Of a stretch of DNA of 7,173 bases, positions 1 to 6,376 are shown piece by piece. Every line of letters begins with the position of its first letter. Positions within the stretch are counted from its first letter, which is position 1. The translations under genes and the position numbers were made by a program. A model generated the notes under the pieces. The model was not told the DNA's origin. It ran no database searches and saw only the letters and a list, made by a program, of their open reading frames with translations. Source of the stretch: Dehalococcoidia bacterium (lineage in GTDB: Bacteria; Chloroflexota; Dehalococcoidia; Dehalococcoidales; Fen-1064); contig PMBW01000126.1 in the NCBI GenBank assembly GCA_003153075.1, positions 1 through 7,173 of the forward strand. Direction: 5' to 3'.

Positions 1-2811
1 ATGCGCCGCTTCGACCCGAATTCTTCCCCTTTCCTGACAGCGGCTCTGGATGTTGGCGGTAATCTTTCACCGGATGATTTAACGCAATTAATTCAGCAGA
101 TCATCGAACCCCGGCTCGGGCAGGTGCCTGGCGTCGCCTCAGCTTCGGTTAGCGGCTACCCTACCCAGGAAATAAGAGTTGAACTCGCCGCCAACAGGCT
201 TAAAGCCATGCATGTGACGGCAGCCCAGGTAGTGAGCGCCTTAAAAGCGCAGAATGTCACGATGCCTTCAGGTTCCCTTTCTAATTCCGCACAGACCTTG
301 CCTATCAGCACTTCGGCGGCTTTTCAGAACCTGGATGAAATCAGCAATGTGGTAATTGCGCAATACGGGACCAGAACGGTACTACTGAGTGATGTGGCAA
401 CCATCGGACCAAAGACGCTGGACGCAACAAACCTTGTGCGTGTCAATGGGCGAAGCTCAATGATGGTTCAGTTCCAAATGCAATCCGGGGAGAATATTGT
501 TAAAACGGCTGATCTGGCCAAGGCAGAGATGACCAGCCTGAGTAAGGATTTCCCCCAGTTGAAATTCACGATCACGCAGGACAACTCGACCTTTATCAAG
601 CAGTCCGATAACGATGTCATATTGACTCTGATCCTCGGGGCAATCCTGGCAGCTATCATTGTTTTTCTTTTCATGCGGGACATCCGGAACACTATTATTA
701 CCGTCGCCGGTTTACCGATCATCATTCTGGGCACATTTGCGGTGATATCGCTGCTCGGTTTTACATTGAATATCATTACGCTGATGGCATTGTCCCTGTC
801 TATCGGACTACTCATCGACGATGCAATCGTCGTCCGGGAGAATATTTTCCGGCACATGGAAAATGGCGAATCTCCGAAGGAAGCGGCAGACAAAGGCACG
901 GGCGAAATTGCTTTTGCGGTCATCGCCATTACACTGACGCTGGTGGCTGTATTCATTCCTGTGGCTTTTACTTCCGGACAGATAGGCAAGTTGTTTAAGG
1001 AATTCGGTATTACGGTCGCAGTTGCAGTCTTGATTTCTTTATTTGAGGCCTTTACTTTTGCGCCCTTGCTAACAGCTTATTTTACCAAGCAGATGAAAGT
1101 AACTCCCGAAAAAAAGGATATCAAATCCCGCCGGAATGTCCTTTCCGGCAAGTTGCCGGTGTGGCAGACTACCGTAAAAGGGTATCGGGGAATTCTGGCA
1201 TGGTCTTTGCGATTTCGCTGGGTGATCGTTGTCATTTCATTAGCTTTATTCCTGGCGAGCGGTTGGGTACTGCGCGGAATGCCGCTCACGCTCTTTCCGA
1301 CCACAGACGAAGGGCAGATTTCCATCAATATCAGCTTGCCCCCCGGGAATACTCTTGATACCACCAACAAGCTAGCATTACAAGTCGAGAACGTTGTAAT
1401 GGCACAACCGGAAGTACAGCGCAGCAGCACCAGGGTAGGCGCAGGAAGCGGGTTTATCCAGATTCAGCTTGTACCCGGCGTTAAAACGGATGATGTTATC
1501 GCCCGTTTGAGAAAATTACTCAGTCAAACCGGCGGTCAAATAAGTTATAGTAAACCCAATCAGTTTGCGGGTGTCGGCGCAGGAATTATGGGGGGCGGCG
1601 GACGCCCTGTCCAATTATCGGTGCAAGGCCCTGTTACCGCGGACGTTCTGGATGGCGTCGCTCACCAGATCCTGGACCGTATCAGCGCCGTACCCGGTAT
1701 CAAGGACGGGACAGTAAGTACTCCGCAGCTTCAGCCGGAATTGGACATTGTGGTTGACCGTTTGCGTTGTGCCGATGCGGGAATCAGTGCAACGACAGTC
1801 GGCAGCACAATAGCCACCATGGTTCAAGGCTCGGTGGCTACTCAAGTTCAATGGCAAGGCCGGCTCACTGATGTCACGGTTCAGCTCCGCAATGAAGACA
1901 TTACGGATACAACGGCATTGATGGCGCTGCCAATCGCCTCATCGAATGGCACGTTGTATCCTTTGAGCGCCCTGGCGAATATCCAGTCAGGGACAGGGCC
2001 CACACGTCTTTCGCGGCAAAATCAGCAGGCAATAATCACGGTCGGCGCTAACCTCGAGGGACGCACTCAAGGAGACGTAGCGACAGACATACAAAAAAAC
2101 CTGGCAAATCTACAACTTCCGGTCGGTGTAACCTGGAAATTCTCAGGACAGATGGCTCAGGCACAATCAGCGTATAGTTCTCTGATATTTGCCCTGCTGC
2201 TGGGACTTATCTTTGTTTATATGGTGCTTGCCTCACAATTCGGTTCATTCATCCATCCGCTAACGGTAATGGCAGCACTACCTCTTGCCATCGTCGGATC
2301 TGTGGCGGCTATGATTATCACTCATACACAATTGAGCGTCATTTCGATGATTGGCATAATACTGATGATGGGTCTGGCAACTAAGAACTCTATCCTACTT
2401 GTCGACTTTATCATCCGCTATCGAAAGGAAGGACTTGAGAGGACAAAAGCAATACTGGAAGCCGGTCCTGTACGCCTTCGCCCCATTTTTATGACCAGTC
2501 TGGCAATTATCCTGGGCATGGTACCCACAGCCGCAGCAGTGGGAGCGTCCGGGTCTTTCCGTGCTCCGATGGCCATTGCGGTGATCGGCGGAACTATCAG
2601 TTCCACGCTGCTCAGTCTTGTGGCTGTGCCGGTAGTTTATACACTCATCGATGACGTTATAGTAGGGGTTTCCCGCTTATTCCACCGGAAATCCGTCGTT
2701 CCCGTTCCTTCAGGATCAGCGACTCTAACCGATGTTGAAGAAGAACCAAAAGTTAGTATCAGGGCTGTTTCTAAACCCGGTGTCAGACAACGCAAATGGT
2801 GGCGCCGATGA
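1..2811 (+). CDS. RND efflux pump inner-membrane permease, HAE1/AcrB-like (5' partial)
   Basis: This is a proton-driven inner-membrane transporter of the AcrB/MexB type, which exports drugs, detergents or other amphiphiles through a tripartite complex. The frame is open from base 1. The first residues (RFDPNSSPFLT) match the interior of the porter domain of family members, so about 125 N-terminal residues including TM1 lie upstream and the ATG at base 1 is internal. Eleven membrane segments are visible in the 936 residues: TM2-6 at about 206-225, 233-252, 255-280, 303-325 and 336-360; TM7 at about 407-425; TM8-12 at about 726-746, 752-775, 780-803, 828-848 and 855-885. Large periplasmic porter/docking regions precede TM2 and lie between TM7 and TM8. 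The proton-relay residues are intact: Asp273-Asp274 in TM4 (GLLIDDAIVV) and Lys795 in TM10 (GLATKNSILL), equivalent to AcrB D407/D408 and K940. A Gly-rich stretch (GAGIMGGGGRP, about 526-537) is usual in the family. The short basic tail ends in RKWWRR. Its stop overlaps the start of the adaptor gene. The family call is firm; the substrate is unknown. Confidence 0.96.
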   Translation: MRRFDPNSSPFLTAALDVGGNLSPDDLTQLIQQIIEPRLGQVPGVASASVSGYPTQEIRVELAANRLKAMHVTAAQVVSALKAQNVTMPSGSLSNSAQTLPISTSAAFQNLDEISNVVIAQYGTRTVLLSDVATIGPKTLDATNLVRVNGRSSMMVQFQMQSGENIVKTADLAKAEMTSLSKDFPQLKFTITQDNSTFIKQSDNDVILTLILGAILAAIIVFLFMRDIRNTIITVAGLPIIILGTFAVISLLGFTLNIITLMALSLSIGLLIDDAIVVRENIFRHMENGESPKEAADKGTGEIAFAVIAITLTLVAVFIPVAFTSGQIGKLFKEFGITVAVAVLISLFEAFTFAPLLTAYFTKQMKVTPEKKDIKSRRNVLSGKLPVWQTTVKGYRGILAWSLRFRWVIVVISLALFLASGWVLRGMPLTLFPTTDEGQISINISLPPGNTLDTTNKLALQVENVVMAQPEVQRSSTRVGAGSGFIQIQLVPGVKTDDVIARLRKLLSQTGGQISYSKPNQFAGVGAGIMGGGGRPVQLSVQGPVTADVLDGVAHQILDRISAVPGIKDGTVSTPQLQPELDIVVDRLRCADAGISATTVGSTIATMVQGSVATQVQWQGRLTDVTVQLRNEDITDTTALMALPIASSNGTLYPLSALANIQSGTGPTRLSRQNQQAIITVGANLEGRTQGDVATDIQKNLANLQLPVGVTWKFSGQMAQAQSAYSSLIFALLLGLIFVYMVLASQFGSFIHPLTVMAALPLAIVGSVAAMIITHTQLSVISMIGIILMMGLATKNSILLVDFIIRYRKEGLERTKAILEAGPVRLRPIFMTSLAIILGMVPTAAAVGASGSFRAPMAIAVIGGTISSTLLSLVAVPVVYTLIDDVIVGVSRLFHRKSVVPVPSGSATLTDVEEEPKVSIRAVSKPGVRQRKWWRR
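2798..2811 (+). promoter_or_regulatory. ATGA stop/start overlap with SD-like GGTGG, translational coupling of pump and adaptor
   Basis: The pump stop TGA (2809-2811) overlaps an ATG at 2808-2810, the classic ATGA arrangement for coupled translation. GGTGG at 2798-2802 sits five bases before this ATG and is a modest Shine-Dalgarno-like match. The alternative in-frame ATG at 2796 has no purine-rich motif ahead of it (preceding bases gacaacgcaa). This favours 2808 as the adaptor start. Both starts give the same lipoprotein signal peptide, differing by four residues. Confidence 0.6.
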
Positions 2812-5102
2812 TAAAGAAAGCAGGAGTATTAATATCACTGCTGATGGTAGTCAGTGTGGTTGCGTGCACCAGGGCTCCATCCGGTACTTCGCCAAACAGC
2901 CAGATAACTTCACAGTCTCCAAATACGACAAAGTCAACCGCATCAACCCAGACAACACGAGCCACCGGCTCACCAAACAGTAGACCGGCGGCCACTACTC
3001 CTGTAACCGGCGCTGCTCCCGCCGTTGTAAAAGGGGACGGGGTTGTTGCCGTTGTAAACTATGCCAACCTTTACTTTGGCACCGGAGGAAAGATAGAAAA
3101 AATCTATGTCAAAGAAGGCGACCTTGTTGTTAAAGGTGATTCCCTGGCTAAGCTGGATACCACCAATTTGACGGTGTCATCAGCGCAAGCAAAGGTATCT
3201 TTAGATACGGCACAAATAGCGCAAAAGCAGGCTAATTTATCGTTGCAGACGGCTCAAATGACCCTGGATAAAAACAAAGCGATGTCTGATGAGAACGATA
3301 GAATATCCAATATTAAAATGCAGATAAAAGCCGTTCAAAGCATCATGCCCAATTTCACCCCTGAATATTGCGCACAACTCCTGAAAATGTATCAACAGGA
3401 CCTGGACAATGAAAACAAGAACCTGTCAGCTTTACTTGGCCAGACTGATGATGCGGCGGCCAATGCCTATATTTCAGGCCTCTATAGTGTGTTAGCTATT
3501 CAGGACGTCAGGACGCTGTTTCTCCAGGTGAAATCGGCGCAAAAAGTTGTGGATTCAGCCCAAGGAACAATCGACCAGGCTCAAAGTAATTATGATCTGA
3601 TACAAAAACAGTTCGATGATGCTACCATCAAAGCCCCCTTCAATGGTATTATCGCTACTTTAAATTATAGTGATAGCGATATGGTGCCTGCACCCAGTCC
3701 AACTCAACCCCCTGTTATTTATCTTGTTGACCCGGGTTCTTTAGCGGTAAACATCAATGTTAATGAATTAGATGTCCCGAAAATTAAAATCGGTCAACCC
3801 GCAAGCGTCAATGTCCTTGCATTTCCCGGGACAAAATTAGATGGTAAGATTACGGCAATTTCATCATTATCCGCGATACAGGGCCGTATGGTGAATTATA
3901 ACGCCACAGTCGGGCTGTCCGTCCCTTCAAGTATTGTAGTCAGGGCTGGAATGGATGCGTCTGTTCAGATAACCGTCGCCGATAGCAACACCCAACAGAC
4001 TACGCCGTCCCAAAGTCCCGGAAAATCAACACAGCCAGTGCAGACAACAAAATCTCCGGTACCCGATTCTGGAGGTACCGGCACTGCAAACACCACACCG
4101 GCTGTTGGCGCAGGCAGCGCCCTTGTACCTGTAAAAAGTGTCGGAAGTATTACCGATCTCACTTATACCAACCTCTATTTTGGTACAGGCGGAAAAATTG
4201 AGATGCTCAATGTTAAACCAGGTGACAAAGTTGTGAAAGGCGTGGTAATGGCTAAATTGGATACTTCCAGCCTGGATACCGCATTGACACAAGCCAAAGT
4301 AACCCTTGACCAGGCGCAATTAGCTAAAGCCCAGGCCGTAACAGCCCTTCAAGCTGCGCAAACGACTCTGGATAAGACTCAGTTATTAGTTGATTCCAAG
4401 ACAAATATCTTCGATACCCAATGGCAAGCGAGAGTTCAGCAGATCATGGCGGTGGATCCTGCTGAAACGGGTATGACCTACCGTATACAGACAATAAATT
4501 CGCTAACCGCCCAGGCAAATAGTAAAATAAAGGCTTTTACGACCTTATTGGCGCAACCCGAGTTTGCCGGAGTGGTGACATATGATCTGCTAAATGCCAA
4601 ATATGACACACTGATCGTAGAAGATATCAATATAAAAGCTCTCCAGGTACAAATCGCACAAAAAAACATTGACAAAGCTCAGGATGTTATCGACCAGGCG
4701 CAAATAAATTTGAACCTTGCCCAGAAACAGTTGAACGAAGCTATTATCAAGGCGCCATTCGATGGACTGGTAGCAAATGTAAATTATAGCAGCGGAGATA
4801 CGCTTGCCAATCCAAGCCCATCACAACGGCCGGTCATTTATTTAGTAGATCCGGGCGCTAAGGCCGTGATTGTAACGGTTAATGAACTGGACATGACGAG
4901 CATGAAGCTTGGCCAGCAGGCTACCATCAATATCGACGCATTTCCTGGTGTTAATCTAAAAGGCGAAGTAACCGCAATCTCAGCGGTGCCTACAGTGCGG
5001 GGAGGGATAGTGGATTATGATATAACGATCACTATCACTATTCCGCCGAATGTTGAAATTAGATCCGGAATGAACGCCAGCGCCCAGATAAAAACCAATT
5101 AG
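2808..5102 (+). CDS. Lipoprotein RND/HlyD-type periplasmic adaptor with two tandem adaptor modules
   Basis: This protein should bridge the RND pump just upstream to an exit duct or the cell exterior, as AcrA/MexA-type membrane fusion proteins do. From the start at 2808 it has 764 residues, about twice the usual 350-400. The N-terminus MIKKAG plus a hydrophobic stretch ends in the lipobox VVAC, so signal peptidase II should cleave before Cys20 and leave a lipid anchor. A Ser/Thr/Pro-rich spacer (about 21-75) follows. Module 1 (about 78-390) starts with the first lipoyl half (NLYFGTGGKIE, then VKEGD), runs into Ala/Gln-rich coiled-coil helices, returns in the second lipoyl half (IKAPFNG, about 274-280) and ends in a beta-barrel (VIYLVDPG, VNELD, AFPG, AGMDASVQI). 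A Thr/Ser/Gln/Pro linker spans about 391-445. Module 2 (about 446-762) repeats the plan, with NLYFGTGGKIE again, IKAPFDG at about 647-653 and VIYLVDPG, and stops two residues after its last strand. An alternative start at 2796 adds MVAP. Adaptor family certain; partner choice inferred from the overlap with the pump gene. Confidence 0.93.
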   Translation: MIKKAGVLISLLMVVSVVACTRAPSGTSPNSQITSQSPNTTKSTASTQTTRATGSPNSRPAATTPVTGAAPAVVKGDGVVAVVNYANLYFGTGGKIEKIYVKEGDLVVKGDSLAKLDTTNLTVSSAQAKVSLDTAQIAQKQANLSLQTAQMTLDKNKAMSDENDRISNIKMQIKAVQSIMPNFTPEYCAQLLKMYQQDLDNENKNLSALLGQTDDAAANAYISGLYSVLAIQDVRTLFLQVKSAQKVVDSAQGTIDQAQSNYDLIQKQFDDATIKAPFNGIIATLNYSDSDMVPAPSPTQPPVIYLVDPGSLAVNINVNELDVPKIKIGQPASVNVLAFPGTKLDGKITAISSLSAIQGRMVNYNATVGLSVPSSIVVRAGMDASVQITVADSNTQQTTPSQSPGKSTQPVQTTKSPVPDSGGTGTANTTPAVGAGSALVPVKSVGSITDLTYTNLYFGTGGKIEMLNVKPGDKVVKGVVMAKLDTSSLDTALTQAKVTLDQAQLAKAQAVTALQAAQTTLDKTQLLVDSKTNIFDTQWQARVQQIMAVDPAETGMTYRIQTINSLTAQANSKIKAFTTLLAQPEFAGVVTYDLLNAKYDTLIVEDINIKALQVQIAQKNIDKAQDVIDQAQINLNLAQKQLNEAIIKAPFDGLVANVNYSSGDTLANPSPSQRPVIYLVDPGAKAVIVTVNELDMTSMKLGQQATINIDAFPGVNLKGEVTAISAVPTVRGGIVDYDITITITIPPNVEIRSGMNASAQIKTN
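3039..3977 (+). repeat. Adaptor module 1 (first copy of intragenic tandem duplication)
   Basis: This is the first copy of an in-frame duplication within the adaptor gene. Aligning the first 74 residues from NYANLYFG with the second copy by eye gives 45 identities (about 60%), and the block from IKAPFNG through AFPG is similarly conserved. The distance between equivalent residues is 368 codons at the first lipoyl half and 373 at the second, so the middle helical part differs by a few residues. The copies have diverged in base sequence, which points to an old duplication and not an assembly artefact. Confidence 0.85.
4143..5093 (+). repeat. Adaptor module 2 (second copy of intragenic tandem duplication)
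   Basis: This second copy starts in register with module 1 (GSITDLTYTNLYFG against GVVAVVNYANLYFG) and ends at GMNASAQIK against GMDASVQIT. The lipoyl halves and beta-barrel are closely matched, but the tip of the helical hairpin (from about residue 530 to 625) shows little similarity to module 1. The copy has no signal peptide of its own and depends on the N-terminal lipid anchor of the fused protein. Confidence 0.85.
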
Positions 5103-5180
5103 TGTTTGTTATCTACAAGATTCTGCTATCTTTTCATCCCACTGAAATTAATGGTTGTTTTTGTATCTAAGCAGGGCAAT

Positions 5181-5241
5181 AAAGAGCGGCAATAACAGTA
5201 AAATCAAACCCTCGGGGTGAGTGGAGTGAAAAAGGCTCTTT
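5181..5241. repeat. Inverted repeat aaagagc/gctcttt enclosing a small GC hairpin
   Basis: The arms aaagagc (5181-5187) and gctcttt (5235-5241) are perfect 7-base complements. Between them lies accc-tcg-gggt (5208-5218), a four-pair stem with a three-base loop. Together they could form a nested RNA structure, but a 7-base match over this distance can arise by chance and the loops are long. Confidence 0.3.
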
Positions 5242-5243
5242 CT

Positions 5244-5293
5244 TACCCATGCTGCCTTCGGGTATTGTTGTGCTCGGAATAGACTCATGGGTA
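5244..5293. repeat. Inverted repeat tacccatg/catgggta with an internal UUCG hairpin
   Basis: The arms tacccatg (5244-5251) and catgggta (5286-5293) are perfect 8-base complements separated by 34 bases. Inside, tgcc-ttcg-ggta (5253-5264) can form a four-pair stem (one G-U) capped by a UUCG tetraloop, an unusually stable loop type. The position after the adaptor gene suits a transcript 3' end, but no T run follows on the plus strand. On the minus strand a five-T run comes about ten bases after the stem. Function is unassigned. Confidence 0.35.
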
Positions 5294-5332
5294 GAACGAT
5301 TCATTAAGCTTTGGCGAAACTAATTGTTATAT

Positions 5333-6337
5333 TTACTTTTTTACCTGCCTCCGGCAGATTTCACGGGCGGATAGTTCGCAACAAAGTTGGTCGACTGCTT
5401 CTGCGTTCGGCGATTGTGGCAACACAATTCTATCTTGGATATCCTGGAATAACTTATCGATATCACCATATTTTTCCATCAACACATCATAAGAATAAAC
5501 ACCGTTGATTATTCGTCTTAGTTCATCAGATTCAGGACGTGGAAACGTAATTTGTTTTGTCGTTAATAATTCCATACCTTCTTCAACTAACCGGACTAGA
5601 TGAGCCGCATGTTTTGTATCATAGCCAAATTCGGCCTCCAAATCGTGCCTGATAGGGTTTCTGTTCTTCTTCCAATCCTGGTATTCATTCCAGTGATGCA
5701 ATGCATTCTGATAGGCCTTTTCACGGTGTAATATTTCAATAAAGTTAGTATCAATGTGAAATGCAGTTTCCAAATCAGCCCCTAAATGGGTTTGCAACCC
5801 GGAAAATGCATTGAGTTGGTCTTTTGTCACCAGACTCTGATTATCCGGCAAACCAAAATCAGTCCGAGATGGCTGCCTGGAAATAGGGTGTAAAAGCCAC
5901 TCGCGGTGCTGTTTAATACGATGTAGTTGACTTGCAGCATACCCTGAAAATGTACGGATCACTCTGGTAGACAAGAACAGATCCCTATTTTTCTTAATCG
6001 TTTCCCATGTATCGCTCGAACTAATTATATGAGACGTAGGAGTGAACAATAGCTCTAAAATCTGATGGTTGTTGGCCAAAGCCAAAGACATAAATTGTCG
6101 CAGCTCCCAAAACGTTTCGTCTGGCGATTTTGTTTCGATCGTTTCTACCTTATTCAGAAAGCCGTAGTAATACTCAGGCGGTGCGATAAATACACCACGT
6201 ATATCTATGTCAGAATCAGGTCTGAAGGTACCGTAAAGTCGGCTGCCGGTAATGCATTTATATAACAACCCGTAGCTCAGTATCTTTTCTTTGAATGCTT
6301 GTTTTTCTGCGTCTATTTGTTGATTTGTTTTTTGCAT
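5333..6337 (-). CDS. Nucleotidyltransferase of the COG3541/RlaP (YcgL-like, PF10127) family
   Basis: This 334-residue protein is a predicted cytoplasmic enzyme of the DNA polymerase beta-like nucleotidyltransferase superfamily. The active-site signature is clear: GSRLYGT (Gly31-Ser32) followed by PDSDIDIRGV, with metal-binding Asp43 and Asp45. A further acidic ligand probably lies in SPDETFWELRQF (Asp73, Glu74 or Glu78), before the segment ANNHQILELLFTP that the family shares. Also family-typical are GYAASQLHRI (about 153-162) and, near residue 240, GYDTKHAAHLVRLVEEGMELL. No signal peptide or membrane segment is seen. The start at 6337 is supported by a good ribosome binding site. It lies 39 bases downstream of the HD/CCA-type gene on the same strand, so the two are probably co-transcribed. 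Comparative work named this family RNA-ligase-associated polymerase (RlaP) and proposed a role in RNA repair, but no ligase gene is in this window, and the nucleotide and target are unknown. Family call confident, function open. Confidence 0.85.
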   Translation of the reverse strand: MQKTNQQIDAEKQAFKEKILSYGLLYKCITGSRLYGTFRPDSDIDIRGVFIAPPEYYYGFLNKVETIETKSPDETFWELRQFMSLALANNHQILELLFTPTSHIISSSDTWETIKKNRDLFLSTRVIRTFSGYAASQLHRIKQHREWLLHPISRQPSRTDFGLPDNQSLVTKDQLNAFSGLQTHLGADLETAFHIDTNFIEILHREKAYQNALHHWNEYQDWKKNRNPIRHDLEAEFGYDTKHAAHLVRLVEEGMELLTTKQITFPRPESDELRRIINGVYSYDVLMEKYGDIDKLFQDIQDRIVLPQSPNAEAVDQLCCELSAREICRRQVKK

Positions 6338-6341
6338 TTTA

Positions 6342-6349
6342 TTCCTTTC
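6342..6349 (-). promoter_or_regulatory. Ribosome binding site of the RlaP-like gene
   Basis: On the minus strand GAAAGGAA lies just before the ATG at 6337-6335, with AGGA ending five bases from the start codon. It is the clearest Shine-Dalgarno match in the window and fixes this start. Confidence 0.75.
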
Positions 6350-6376
6350 AACAACAAAAATAAGAGCATAGTGTTC

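Larger units (their letters stand above)
5103..5332. other. Intergenic gap between convergent genes, no gene seen
   Basis: These 230 bases lie between the adaptor stop (TAG, 5100-5102) and the stop of the minus-strand nucleotidyltransferase (TAA, 5335-5333). I see no credible coding sequence or tRNA. A plus-strand reading frame that begins at 5311 runs antisense into the nucleotidyltransferase and is not supported. The gap would be expected to hold terminators for both operons, yet no strong GC stem followed directly by a T run is present. The best minus-strand candidate is ACCC-CGA-GGGT (5218-5208), followed by a T-rich tail (ttgatttta), a weak stem. The right part of the gap contains the inverted repeats listed separately. 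Confidence 0.6.

Noticed and set aside
1..3. ATG at base 1 as the true start of the pump gene
   Set aside because: The following residues match the interior of the porter domain of HAE1 pumps, TM1 is missing, and the protein would be about 125 residues short. It is an internal Met at the window edge.
468..989. 173-codon minus-strand open frame inside the pump gene
   Set aside because: It lies antisense to the well-conserved TM2-TM6 region of the pump. The translation has no recognisable domain and is rich in Ser, Met and Ile, as expected of an antisense shadow of a membrane protein.
1077..1430. 117-codon minus-strand open frame inside the pump gene
   Set aside because: It is fully antisense to conserved pump sequence around TM7, with no signature of its own and no convincing start context.
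2732..2983. 83-codon plus-strand frame across the pump/adaptor junction
   Set aside because: It overlaps the pump tail and the adaptor signal peptide in another frame, and both of those are supported by clear features (basic tail, lipobox). No domain is visible in it.
4026..4319. 97-codon minus-strand open frame inside the adaptor gene
   Set aside because: It is antisense to the linker and to the conserved first lipoyl half of module 2, with no recognisable features.
3039..5093. The adaptor duplication as a mobile-element or CRISPR-like repeat
   Set aside because: The similarity is at protein level with clear domain boundaries, there are two long copies only, and no terminal inverted repeats or spacers are seen. 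It is an intragenic domain duplication.
5244..5293. The 8-base inverted repeat as a Rho-independent terminator of the pump operon
   Set aside because: The 34-base loop is too long and no T run follows on the plus strand, so I list it only as an inverted repeat.
5311..5508. 65-codon plus-strand frame at the end of the convergent gap
   Set aside because: Most of it is antisense to the conserved C-terminal part of the RlaP-like gene, and it has no Shine-Dalgarno motif or recognisable domain.
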